A stretch of DNA of 64,000 nucleotides. It comes from Strigamia acuminata. Taxonomy: Eukaryota > Arthropoda > Chilopoda > Geophilomorpha > Linotaeniidae. The notes under the pieces are model-generated. The model was not told the origin of the DNA. It ran no database searches and saw nothing but the letters and a program-made list of their open reading frames with translations. Below, in pieces: positions 48,129-59,823 of the stretch. Location of the stretch: contig OX442317.1 in the NCBI GenBank assembly GCA_949358305.1, forward strand, positions 8,436,186-8,500,185, given 5' to 3'. The position numbers were made by a program, and so were the translations under genes. The number at the start of each line of letters is the position of its first letter. The stretch's first letter is position 1.

Positions 48129-51100
48129 ATGCATTTTTCCACAGCTCTCGTTTTTATTCTAGCATTGAAAGGTCACCTAGCTTCCGCTAAATGTCCGGAC
48201 AACAATGAATACGACTACATTGTGGGTAAGAATTCGACGCACGCAATGTGAAAATCGACATTTCATTCAACAACTTTAATTTCTTTCAGTCGGTGGCGGA
48301 TCCACCGGCGCCATAATCGCTACACGACTCTCCGAAAATGCAAACGACACGATATTGTTGCTAGAAGCCGGCGGTAAGCCGTCGCAAAAATCAAACATCC
48401 CTTTGCTAGCATTCGAAGCTCAGAGAACCGAAATGGACTGGAATTACACCACGACGCCGCAGCAACATTGCTGTAGTTTATTCATCGGTAACGTAAGTAC
48501 AAAAACATTCTCACTTTTGAAATCCCGACGTTATTTGATTAGAAACTCGCGCTGTTTCGCGGCCGAGCTTTGGGCGGCTCGGGCTCCGTCAACTCCATGG
48601 CGTTTATCCGCGGAAATAGACGCGATTACGATTCGTGGGAGGAACTAGGAAACCCAGGATGGAGTTACAAAGATGTGATGCATTATTTTCTCAAGTTGGA
48701 AGATTATCAAGTACCTCATCCAAAAAAAGACGGTTAGTCAAATGTTACGACAAACTGAATTATTAACCGGGATGGGTGTTTTTATTGCAGACAAATATCA
48801 CAGCGAAGGTGGCCCAATGACGATTTCACTTCCATCATTCAAGACGCCAATGGCCGATGCGTTTTTACAAGCTGGTACTGAGATTGGTCAACCGCTAGTT
48901 GATTACAACGCGAAGACTCAGACTGGTTTTATGTACCCGCCATTCACTATGAAAAATGGTTCTCGGTGCAGTAGTTACACTTGTTACCTCAAACCTGCCA
49001 TGCAGAGACCAAATTTGCATGTAGTGACTCACGCATTAGCAACTAGGGTTGGTCTATTGTATAATTAAAAGTTGCAACTCAACTTATGTGGTTTTTAGAT
49101 AGTTGTAGGTAAAAACAAGCGAGCTACTGGTGTGGAATACACGAGGGAGTCTTCTAAGTGCACAGCCAAAGCGAGAAAAGAAGTTATAGTGTCAGGAGGA
49201 ACCTTCAATAGTCCGCAGTTGTTATTGCTATCCGGAATCGGCCCCAAGAAAACACTAAAAAAATTCAAAGCAAGTGATATACATATCATATTTTCTTTAA
49301 TTCTGCACCCGCGCACTATTAGAGGCCCGCGCTTTATCAGAGACGCGCGCATGAAATGTTATGTCAATGGGAAAACTTCATTGAAATGTCATTGTTACAA
49401 CTCGATTTTTCTTCACATATTAACATTTCTCTCAAATTTTCAATTAAAAAATTCAAATTTTACTAAATTTTTTATTAAAAAATTCAAATTTCACTAAATT
49501 TTTTATTAAAAAATTCAAATTTTACTAAATTTTTTATTAAAAAATTCAAATTTCACTAAATTTTTCATTAAAAAATTCAAATTTCACTAAATTTTTCATT
49601 AAAAAATTCAAATTTCACTAAATTATCATTAAAAAATTCAAATTTTACTAAATTTTTCATTAAAAAATTCAAATTTCAAGTAAATTTTTCATTAAAAAAT
49701 TCAAATTTCAGTAAATTTTTTATTAAAAAAGTCATAATATTTACCGTACCGCCCCGTTTAAACGCCCGGGTTCAATAAAGCGCCGGCCCCGTTTTAGCGC
49801 CGGGCAGTCATCGGCGATTTATTAAATTGAATAAGCGCCGGGTCCCCAAAAATCACCGATTTTTTGCAAAAAATCGGTAATTTTTGCAAAAAATCGGCGA
49901 TTTTTCGGTTATGTGCCGGGTTCATTTAATCGCCGGGTTTTATATTGGCGCCGGGAGAAGCAGCTCAAAAAAAGAATTAAACGCCCGGGCGTTTAAACGG
50001 GGCGCTACGGTAATTTCATCACCTTTGCCATCGAAATACTTAGTGCACGGGTCTCTTATTAAAAAGCCGCGCACTAATGACAGATTTTAAAAAATTTCCT
50101 CGCTCTATAAGAAACCCGCGCACAATAAAAAGAAATGGAGTAATTTAAAAAATCAGACAGTGATGTTGCAATTTTTTTTCAAATTGCAGATTCCACTCGT
50201 AGCAAATCTTCCCGGCGTGGGCCAAAACCTGCAAGACCACGCTTCAGTCGGCGGACAAATGTACACACTAGACAAGAAAGTCAGCTTGAACAGTCTGCGC
50301 TATCGCACTAAAAAATACCTCGACCAATGGTACGCCAACAAAACTGGTCCAATGACCAGTGCCGAAGCCCTCGAAGGAATCGCCTATTACCAAACCAAAC
50401 TAGTCAAAGGTGACACCGACCATCCAGACATCGAAGTATACTTCGACTCGGACAACTTACAACGACTAGCGAAAAAATTCATCAACCCTGTACACACAAA
50501 ACCAAAACCAATTTCGAACAATCCTTAACAAATTGCTGTTTAACTTGCAGCTTTATCCACTATTTCTACCCGGACCGAGCAGAGACGTGGTTTCTTTCGC
50601 TCCACTCGCACTACGACCTAAAAGCCGCGGATACGTGACCCTCAGGAGCAAAAATCCGCACGATCCCCCCATCATAAACCCCAATTATTTGTCTCATCCC
50701 GACGACATCGACACGTTAGTCGAAGGAGTCAAATTAGTGAGGAAACTGGCCGCGACAAAAGCGTTTAAAAAGTACGGAGCCAAGTTGATTCTCGGTGGAT
50801 TTGTTCCCGATTGTATTCTGTATATATTTTGGCACGAGAAATACCTGCGGTGCATAGTTAAGGTCCTTTTGGTGTCTTTTTTTCATCCGACGAGTACGTG
50901 TAAAATGGGGCCGGCCAAGGACCGTATGGCTGTGGTGGACCACAGATTAAGGTGGGATGATTTGTTGATGATATCTAAATAAGAAAATGTTTGTATTTTT
51001 AATTCCAGAGTGCATGGGATTGAAAATCTGAGAGTTGCTGATGCATCAATTATGCCGAATGTTGTGTCCGCTCACACCAATGCTGCGTGTATGATGATTG

Positions 51101-51138
51101 GAGAGAAAGCTTCCGACATGATTAAACAAGACAATTAA
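48129..51138 (+). CDS. GMC-E: secreted GMC oxidoreductase, one intron lost
   Basis: Eight exons: 48129-48225, 48290-48492, 48543-48732, 48791-49047, 49099-49269, 50190-50489, 50551-50951 and 51009-51138, giving 582 residues. Exon 48791-49047 equals exons 4 plus 5 of the other copies, joined exactly ([11 protein letters not shown]), so intron 4 has been lost or never gained. Intron 6 has a GC donor (AAA|gcaagt at 49270) and is swollen to 920 bases by a tandem repeat and a transposon. The FAD motif is [16 protein letters not shown] and signature 1 [19 protein letters not shown]. The active-site His residues are in [10 protein letters not shown] and [14 protein letters not shown]; the TNA is closer to classical insect GMC enzymes than the other copies. 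Its codons are more GC-rich than those of A-D. Confidence 0.92.
49440..49735. repeat. 31-base tandem repeat in GMC-E intron 6
   Basis: About nine copies of a 31-base unit containing AAAAAATTCAAATTTCACTA and AATTTTTCATT. It lies next to the TIR element at 49742. Confidence 0.9.
49742..50012. mobile_element. TACCGTA-ended element in GMC-E intron 6
   Basis: TIRs start TACCGTACCGCCCCGTTTAA on the left and TACCGTAGCGCCCCGTTTAA on the right, then both read ACGCCCGGG (28 of 29 bases match). The interior repeats GCGCCGGG and AAAAATCGG motifs. The same end type occurs at 61768-62766. The family is not assigned. Confidence 0.82.
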
Positions 51139-52012
51139 GTGTTTAAGATGATGTTAAATTATTAATTAGTGATGTAGCAAATTGCTTAAACAATAAAAAT
51201 GTTAAATATAAAGGAATATAGACTTAAATTTGTAGTTTCTGTTTGGATTTATTTAGTAGTTTCGTTGTTCTTGGTGTTGCTTTGTCCACGTTGAGGTTTA
51301 TCGTGGCCGTACAAAGTGTTTTTAACCCATACCACTTGTTATTGAGGCCTTACCGAGTGTTGTCAGCCCTTACCGTGTGTTTACAGCCCGTACCTAGTGT
51401 TTTACAGCAGCTGTGTGGTGTATAACTGCACGAGAAGAAAAATTGTTGGTGTTATTGCTCGGTCTCCGTCAGGTAGCGTACATGTCATTTGAATATATTA
51501 TATATGTAACTAACAGAATAAATCTCACTTCCTGTTTAACATGCAAATAACATACGTGGTCCAGTTTTGTCTCCAACTACATCTGATACAAATTACCACA
51601 TTCAAGTATAATCTCAATAAAAATATCATACAATTCTGGAAAATTATATATTATATCACTGGTTTGAATATTTGTTTACAACATTTTTATAACATTCCGC
51701 CGGATTTACTCATAAATAAATAAATACTGCATGCGATGTGTATAGCAATTTTGTTACATAAAAATGTCTAGCTTTTTGTTCCGCACATGTCTGCTATGTT
51801 ATTATTGAATCACAAATGGCATTGTTATTTTCTATTTTTCAATTTTCTTCCTTATTTTTAGGAAACTGACTCAATTTCCGTTAAAGGATCATCTTTCTAT
51901 TGTATCCACTGCGGCGCTGAATTTATGTAATCGTTGAAGAAAGATTCCAAAGAACAATTATTAAGGAAACTGTCACCACAACGTCAAAGTAAATGAAGGG
52001 TTTCTGCGAGTG
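51139..52012. other. Intergenic, E to F
   Basis: No gene recognised. A repeated phrase near 51320-51410 (CCCATACCACTTG, CCTTACCGAGTGTTGTCAGC, CCTTACCGTGTGTTTACAGC) suggests a small local duplication. AAGGAAACTGTCA at 51963 matches the block upstream of GMC-A. Confidence 0.5.
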
Positions 52013-52049
52013 TTTATCCTCGTTTTTAGACATCGATTTCTATATAAAC
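52013..52049 (+). promoter_or_regulatory. GMC-F core promoter (TTTATCCTC + TATA)
   Basis: TTTATCCTC at 52013-52021 and TATAAAC at 52043-52049, 21 bases apart, 79 bases before the ATG. Confidence 0.75.
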
Positions 52050-52128
52050 GCAACCATTTTTTCGTTTCAAACACTTGAGAAAATTCCACTTCAAAGAGCA
52101 GATCCTTTTCTGTTGATTCTTTAAAAAA

Positions 52129-54979
52129 ATGGGATTTCTTTTAACTGTATTTATCGTACTAGTATTTAAAAATGACTTGGCGTCGGCCTCCTGCAAGACC
52201 GAAAAGCACTACGATTACATCGTCGGTAAGAATATTAGTGATAATTGTTAATTATTCAATAAAGAATAGACCGATAATAATCATATTTTTGTCGCAAATA
52301 AATAAATGGACATATATTTGTTTTGTTTTAGTTGGCGCAGGTTCTTCTGGGAATGTAGTTGCCACGAGACTCTCCGAAGATCCCAGTGTCTCGGTTCTAT
52401 TGATAGAAGCTGGCCACGAAGCTCTGCCGAATTCGAACATTCCGCTGCTGAATTTCGACCAGGTGGGAACCGAAATGATTTGGAATTACACATCAACACC
52501 ACAAAAAAGTTGTTGTACTATATTTAAAGAACAAGTGAGTTAAATTTGCTGTGAAAATCTATCAATTTATCGCAATATCCGATTAATTATCCATTTCTAA
52601 TTAGTCTGTGCCGCTGTACCGCGGTAAAGCATTAGGCGGTACTGGCGCCATTAGTTCTATGGGTTATGCTCATGGAAGTCAATACGATTACGACGCGTGG
52701 AAAGATGCAGGAAATGACGGATGGGGTTACGACGACGTCTTGCCATATTTCCTCAAAATTGAAAATTTTATATTTCCTCACAAACCAGACAGCGGTTTGG
52801 CCAATTTATTGATGCAAAAAACGATAACAAACTTAATTATTTAATAATTTCGCTTAAAAATAGAGTCGTCCCACGGTAAAGGAGGCCCAATAACAATTTC
52901 ACACTCGGACTTCAAAACACCAATAGCTGAGGCGTTTATAGACGCTGCTTCCGAACTTGGACAACCGATAGTTGACTACAATACAAAAACCCAGATCGGT
53001 AAATCTCAGAACTACTTTTTTATCTTCATTTCTAAAGATTATGACCAACTGGTCGCCGCCAGTCGGCACTGGTGACATCAAGAAGAGGATCCTCAGCAGC
53101 TGCTACAAACTTTTGGTCAGAGTTGCCTCCTGATTGCAGCTAATCAGGACAGAGGATTAAGCAAGGTCTCTTCGTGGCTTGACCGCCATCTTAGAGACAG
53201 TACAATGGTGTGTGGTCGTGCGTGCTACAAGATGAAGGTGACGATGGCGACTTCCTTCGCAACATGAAGCAAGATCGCTCTCAAGTTCGGAATGACTTGA
53301 TGCGACTTGATCGCCGTGCTGTAATGCACGGCAGGCAATGTTAACCGACCACGCTGCCCAAGTGGTCAGCAGTTGGACCAAGCTGGTTTCTGCTAGGCAA
53401 TAACACGATGAACGCACAACCCATAGACAACTGCAATAAAGATATAAGCTTAATCAATCCAAACTGTGTGTTCTCTGTGTTGATCTTAATCATGAATGGT
53501 GTCCAAATGCCCCATGGTCCTCTCCTGGCCTTGAGGCGACCGACCGCCACTTACCAGATCTCTTCTATTATTTTTCAGGGTTCACGTATACACCAAACAC
53601 TATCGCAAACGGTGCTCGTTGCGATAGTTACACGTGCTATTTGAAACCTGTCATGAAGTCACGACGCAAGTTGACTGTTCTGACTGACGCATTAGTAACT
53701 AGGGTAAGTAAACATCTCCAGAAAGACCGTTTTATAATCACACGATTTATTCTTTTTCAAAGATTGTTGTAAACAGTGGCAAGAAAGCAACCGGGGTAGA
53801 ATACACCACAAAATGCACGGCGCATTCGTGTGAAAAAGAGTGTACAGTTAGCGCCAAGAAAGAAATTATAATATCAGCAGGAGTTTACAATACTCCGCAA
53901 CTGCTTCTGTTGTCCGGAATCGGCTGTAAAAAAGCACTCAAAGCATTAAACGTAACAGGCAACAATAATTACGGTGATATTGAGACTTTAAAAAAACATT
54001 ATATCAATTGCAGATCGACGTAGTTAAGGATCTTCCAGGAGTGGGACAAAATCTCCAAGACCACGTGACAGTTGCTGGACAATTTTACACACTAAACGAT
54101 AAAGTCACCTTAAACAGAAAGCGATACCACACCCAGAAAAACATAGACGAGTGGCACAAAACCAAAACTGGCCCAATGACCGTCGGTGCTGCTTTTGAAA
54201 CCGACTGTTTCTACCAAAGTAATCTTTCCCTCGCTAACAACGATCCCGCCGGTTACCAGGACCTCGAGGTGTTCGTCAACTCGGACAGCGTAGTCGGAAT
54301 CTTAAAAGACTACCTCCTGCCCGTACGTTAAACTACAACACTTTTGAACGTCAAATAATCGACATTTGCACTTTAGGATTTATTGAAAACCATGCCAAAA
54401 GAGGACGAAGACGTGGTAACGTTTCTTCCAACTATAATGCGTCCTAAAAGTCGCGGAACTGTCACTCTTAAGAGCAAAAACCCGCACGATTCACCCATTA
54501 TCGATCCTAATTTCTTGTCGCATGACGACGACATCAAAACATTAGCTGAGGGAATTAAATTCGTTTTGTCAATTGGTCGTACAAAAGCGTACGCGAAGTA
54601 CGATCCGAAATTGTATCTTGATGGAAAGATCCCGTTTTGTGCTAACATAACAGATCAAACTTCTGACGAATATTACCAGTGCGTCGCTAAAAATCTTGCC
54701 ATTGCCATCTACCACACTTCTAGCACGTGCAAAATGGGGCCTGCAAGTGACCGTATGGCCGTTGTGGACAGCTCGTTGAAGTAATCAATGCGACAATTGG
54801 TATTTGATGACACTTGGTAATCATTTGTTACTCATTGCAGAGTGCACGGTATTGAAGGTCTAAGAGTTGCTGATGCATCCATCATGCCGAATATAGTTGC
54901 TACTCATCCCGAGCCAACCTGTCTGCTGATTGGTGAAAAGGCTGCTGATATGATCAAAAAAGATGGCAGCAATCAATAA
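52129..54979 (+). CDS. GMC-F: secreted GMC oxidoreductase, second subfamily
   Basis: Nine exons: 52129-52225, 52332-52534, 52605-52794, 52864-52998, 53579-53703, 53763-53951, 54014-54322, 54377-54780 and 54841-54979, giving 596 residues. Signal peptide [23 protein letters not shown] motif [16 protein letters not shown], signature 1 [19 protein letters not shown], signature 2 region [15 protein letters not shown]. Active-site His residues lie in [10 protein letters not shown] and [14 protein letters not shown]. Exon 6 is six codons longer than in A-E and adds cysteines ([13 protein letters not shown]), a feature shared with G. In the FAD-contacting segment SAGVYN replaces the SGGVFN of A. Intron 4 contains a dispersed repeat also seen near 63,300. 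Confidence 0.92.
53036..53450 (-). repeat. Dispersed repeat in GMC-F intron 4
   Basis: Reverse complement resembles 63060-63510. Shared blocks in order include CCAACTGCTGRCCAC, ATCCTCTGT, GCAGCTG.TGAGGATC and CCAGTGCCGACTG followed by CCAGTTGGTCA. It is a dispersed element of unknown class, possibly LTR-retrotransposon derived. Confidence 0.65.
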
Positions 54980-56294
54980 TAAATCATTTTTAAAATTGTG
55001 TTTGAGGCGTTTTGGATTGATTTACGTTGATATTTTGGTTGTGGTTTTTAATTTTGTGTGATAGTTCAAAAACTCGAATAAAGAAATCAAAGGAATGCAT
55101 TCGAATTTTAAAGTTTAAATGTTTCTGTTCAGTTTTAATCAGGGGATACGACAATCAGAGATTCGAATCTTTTATAAAATTCAAAATTTTTATAAAATGT
55201 AAAGATTCGAGATTCGGAGATTTGGGGATTCGGATCCGGATTCGAAATCCCATGTCAGAGATTTGGTTGAATGTCGTACCCCCTGGTTTTAATGCGATTT
55301 TCTGGCCTGTTGCTAACGCGTATGGGCGATGAGGTTTCAAGTGATGCAGGGAAACAAACATGCTGTGCGAGGAAGCGATGGGGGTTTCATTCGTATAATG
55401 TTACGGTCTCATCTGGCGCGCGCCATTCTTTGTCATACTCTGTCATAATCCGTCATACTCCGCCAAATTCAATTCAATTTTTCGTTTTGTTCGGATCTTG
55501 TAGACAATCCTCTGCATCTGGATTGTGACGCCCCACAATTCAAAAGCACGCAGTATTTGCCAACCATCGTTCGAAAATTGTGTTTGTATCCTGATTTCAG
55601 GCAGCCTTAACGTTGGCAGGAAGTGAAAGAGAATTTAGTGTTACCCACAATACCTCAGTTTGCAGTCTAGTGTATTTAGCAATGTTTTTGAATAATCATT
55701 AGTTTTTGTTTTGCAGATGTTATTTTTTAGTGTATTTTTATTGTGTGTTTTTTTTTTTTACTGATTTTTTCCTTATTTTGATAAAAGTAGATTTTTTAAA
55801 AATAAATTTTGTGATGCCCTTGAAATTTCCTTCAGGTGCAATGAATGTTTTGAAATTTACAAATATTTATTTAAATTCATAAAGGAAATTTCTTATGGTT
55901 AAAAAATATATATTTGACACTGCACAGAATGTGCAGAAGTTGCATTCGAAAACTTCCTTCCGGTAAGAAGTGAACAAATGTGAGATGATATGTATAATAC
56001 ATGAATGAAAATTTTTTTCATGCACTTACTTGTGAATCACAATAAACCATTTCAAGGTTGCAACCAAAGTGCATTTTTCTAAATAAATAGCATTTTATTT
56101 AATTTCTGTTAGTGCATTATAATAATTAATGACTTTCTGTTGTATTAATGAGTTTTAGGCAAAAGAGGACATTAAATCTATTGCTTCTCTAAATTTGTGC
56201 AATCGTTTGGTGCAGGAACTGTCAAAAATACATTTTCTAGATGAGTTGATTGTACAGAACTGTCAAAGGTGATTATTTATTGGATAAATTAATA
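54980..56294. other. Intergenic, F to G
   Basis: Contains a hAT-type MITE (55140-55285) and otherwise AT-rich DNA with no supported gene. The last 130 bases hold GGAACTGTCAAAAATAC-type sequence similar to upstream regions of A and F. Confidence 0.5.
55140..55285. mobile_element. hAT-type MITE with perfect 8-base target duplication
   Basis: A 146-base element with ends CAGGGGATACGACAATCA and, reverse complemented, CAGGGGGTACGACATTCA, flanked on both sides by GTTTTAAT (55132-55139 and 55286-55293). An 8-base duplication with CAGGGG ends is the hAT hallmark. The interior is palindromic around GGATCCGG. Confidence 0.93.
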
Positions 56295-56326
56295 TTTATC
56301 CTCTTAGAAACAAATGATATTTAAAC
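56295..56326 (+). promoter_or_regulatory. GMC-G promoter variant
   Basis: TTTATCCTC at 56295-56303, followed after 14 bases by TATTTAAAC (56318-56326) instead of TATAAAC. Both the spacing and the TATA box are degraded relative to A, E, F and I, in keeping with a disrupted gene. Confidence 0.6.
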
Positions 56327-56395
56327 GCAACCATTTTCCCAATACATGCCACTTTTAATAATTTTCTTTCACAAACTGCAGCTTATTAAAAAGTT

Positions 56396-59300
56396 ATGAA
56401 CATTATTTTAACTCTAATTTTCTTTCTTGCATTTCAAAATGACTTCGGCTCATCCAAATGTCCAGACGAAGATAAATACGACTACATCATTGGTAAGAAC
56501 ACAAAATATTTTTGTTCCTATTACGAATTAATCGTTATTTTATTCAGTCGGTGGAGGTACGACTGGCAATGTAATTGCTGCAAGACTCTCTGAAGACAGC
56601 AAAGTCAAGGTATTGTTGATAGAAGCTGGAGGAGAGCCGTCAAAAAATGCATCCATTCCTTTTCTAACATTCGATCAATTGCAAACTCAAATGGATTGGA
56701 ACTACACTTCAACGAAACAAAAACATTGTTGCACCCTGTTCAATGACCGAGTAAACCAACACAAAGATTATCTATTTTAATTAAATTTAAATTAGATTTT
56801 ACCGTTGTATCGCGGTAAAGCATTAGGCGGGACGAGTTCGGTTGACGCCATGGCATACGCCCATGGTAATAACAAGTAAATATAAAAAACTACGTTTTGG
56901 AAAAAGGCTTTTATATTGGTGCTTCAAATCGCCGCCAGAGTGCGCTACTACCGCAGATTGTTTCGTGATTGCCGTGATCGTGCCAAAAAAGCTTCAGCAA
57001 GTACTTTTTCTAGACAATATTAAAAAACAAAATATATGGGCAGACAGGAATTTTCCTTTCAACCAGATTTAGCATGGTTTCAGAATTTTTAGAACGTTTT
57101 TTAGACTTCTAAACCTGATGTTTAGAAAGTCTCATGAAACGGTTCTGTCTGTCTGTCTGTCCGTCCGTCCGTCCGTCCGTCCGTCCGTCGTCAACGATTC
57201 CGCAAAAACTATAGCAGCTAGAGCAAAACGGACAACGGCATTAAATTCAGCATGCTTATATTATTATTGTAAGGTATTTTCAGATTTCTTGGACCTCCGG
57301 TTGAATTAATAAACCGGTTTTAGTGCACTTTTAGCCGTCTAATAATACTACTTCCGTCCTGCACAGGAAGTTGTAACATTGTACTAGCGCCACCTGGCGG
57401 ATCCCGTGAGCCATGAAATCTTCGTCGCGATATGTAAAATACTATTTTCTATATCAAAACTAGGTTTATAAATTTTGAAACTATGCTCATTCGATTCCAA
57501 ATCGAAATCTGCACCAGCCTGTATATATTTTTTTTTTATTTGGTCGAAAAAAAGTAGCATTACGATCGGCGACCGAAGGGGAAATTTACACCAAATTAGA
57601 CGTATGTGTTGTGTCACCCGTACGTTCGTGTACGCGAATTCTAACGAACATCTAATTAAGTTTTCTTGATTTTCAGTCCTCCAGAATTTAGACACTCGGT
57701 TGCATTCGAGTACTCAAACGCGGCCGAAATGTCCTAATTTCTGCGGCCGAGTGTGTGAAATTGCTTCGAAGTTATTTTGGACGCAAACTTCAGGACATTT
57801 CGGCCGCGTTTGAGTACTCAAATGCAGCCGAAATGTCCTAATTTCCACAGAACTTCTGTGGACTTTAACTGGAAAATTTTTTGGCCCCCGAATCAGCCAA
57901 TGGTTGCCATGTGTTGTTTACAACATTCTTAATAATGTTTGTTGTTGCTTTATTTTGGCCAAAAATTTTATTTTGTATTTATTTACTTTATTTTCTTTTA
58001 TTTTGGTGTTTTATTTAGGGACAGAGAGACAGGGTTTAGAAGTCTAATATGTAATGCTTCCCTGCATTACAAATCCCTGCTTGTTTGGTATCGAAAACAT
58101 CAAAATCCGTATCGGGCGAACATTTTGGCATCCATTAAAGGACACGGGTTCCGCCAGGTGGCGCTGCGGTTTGAAAAATTACATTACAGGTCACGTTACA
58201 GGAACCGGAAGTACCGGAAGTCGAACCCCACAAACAAACAAACACACAAGTCAAGTTAAATAAAAGCCTTTAAAAAAGATTACGATTCGTGGAAAGACGC
58301 AGGAAATGACGGATGGGGTTATGACGACATTTTACCATATTTCCTCAAAATCGAAAATTATTTATTTCCTCATGATCCAGACAGCGGTTTGATGAACTTA
58401 TTTATCCAAAACCAACGATAAACTTAATTCAAACCTTTGTTTTCTTTTAAAATAGATCCATATCACGGTACGGGTGGTCCAATAACAGTTTCACACACGA
58501 ACTTCAAAACACCAATAGCTAAGGCGTTTATAGCCGCTGCTTCCGAACTTGATCAGCCGATAGTGGACTCCAATGCGAAAACTCAGATCGGTAAGATTAA
58601 TAACCATATTTTTACCTTCAATTTTTAAGATTCGCATTTCTGTTTTTGTAGGCTTCACGTATACACCAAACACCGTCGCAAATGGTTCTCGGTGCAGTAG
58701 TTACACTTGTTATTTGAAACATGCCATGTCAAGATCCAACTTAAAGGTTCTGACTCACTCATTAGTAATTAGGGTAAGAAAATGGCTTCAAACGATTGTC
58801 TGATATTTACACCATTCATTTTCTTTTGAAGATTGTTGTAGATAGTGACAAGCGAGCAACGGGAGTGGAGTACACCAAAAAATGTACGGCATCTAAGTGT
58901 ACAAAGGAGTGTACAGTTAAGGCCAACAAAGAAGTTATAATATCAGGAGGAGTTTACAATACTCCGCAATTGCTGATGTTGTCCGGAATTGGACCTGAAG
59001 ACACACTTACCAAATTCAAAGTACAAAAAGATTTTTTAATTTTGTGCTAATATTTGTGAAAAACATTACGTCAATTACAGATCGACGTAGTTAAGGATCT
59101 TCCAGGTGTTGGACAAAATCTCCAAGACCATGTATCTGTGGGTGGACAACCGTACACACTGAATGCTAAAGTCACCTCAAACAAAAAGCGATACGACACG
59201 AAAAAATATTTAGATCAGTGGTACAAAGACAAGACTGGGCCAATGACTATCCCTGCTGGTTTTGAAGCCGATTGTTTCTACCAAAGTAAACTTGTCACCA

Positions 59301-59823
59301 ACGCTACTGATTATCCGGATATCGAAGTATTTTTCAACTCGGATGACATAATTCCACTAGTCAAAAAGTTCCTCAATCCTGTAAATCAACTTAAACGCAT
59401 TTCAATAATTCAATAATTCAATAATTGACATTTAAATTTCAGATTTGACTATTTTTTATGCCGAGTGAAGACACGGATGTGATGACATTCGCTCCGATTG
59501 TTCTACGTCCTAAAAGCCGCGGAACCGTAACGATTAAGAGCAAGAACCCCTTCGATAAACCCGTTATAAACCCTAACTTTTTGTCGCATGAGGACGATGT
59601 TGCGACATTAGTTGAAGGCCTTAAATTTGCCGCAAAAATTGCTGCAGCAAAAGCATTTAAGAAATACGATCCGAAGTTGCTGCTTGGTAGAATTGTACCT
59701 TATTGTCTTTTGACTAGATTAGAATCTGATGAATATTACGAGTGCGTGGCTAAAAGCTATTCGATTGCAGTGTGGGTTTTTTTGCAATGTTTAGCATCAA
59801 AAGCTGGGCAACGTGCTGGGTAA
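56396..59823 (+). pseudogene. GMC-G: GMC oxidoreductase broken by insertions
   Basis: Recognisable exons: 56396-56492, 56548-56750, first part of exon 3 (56796-56875), rest of exon 3 (58278-58386), 58456-58590, 58652-58773, 58832-59020, 59081-59380 and a partial exon 8 (59443-59772). A 1.4 kb insertion splits exon 3 between AHGNN and DYDSW. Exon 8 starts with an in-frame TGA (59446-59448) and is cut off after SIAVW, before the STCKMG active-site block; exon 9 is absent. It belongs with F (cysteine-rich exon 6, [13 protein letters not shown]). The signal peptide (MNIILTLIFFLAFQNDFGSS) and FAD motif VGGGTTGNVIAARLSE are intact. The active-site His pair is missing, so even a spliced product would be inactive. 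Confidence 0.87.
56876..58277. mobile_element. 1.4 kb insertion in GMC-G exon 3
   Basis: The exon reading frame resumes exactly after this block. It contains a (TCTG)n/(TCCG)n microsatellite at 57144-57188, palindromic and duplicated blocks (for example AGGACATTTCGGCCGCGTTT at about 57791, matched by GGCCGAAATGTCCTAATTT at 57721) and an end rich in CAAACAAACACACAAG then TTAAATAAAAGCC. The microsatellite resembles that in many non-autonomous Helitron-like insect elements. It may be several nested elements, and the class is unsure. Confidence 0.6.

Noticed and set aside
59443-59823. GMC-G exon 8 as an independent gene starting at its ATG (59458)
   Set aside because: It lacks FAD motifs and ends in non-homologous sequence; it is part of the broken GMC-G copy.
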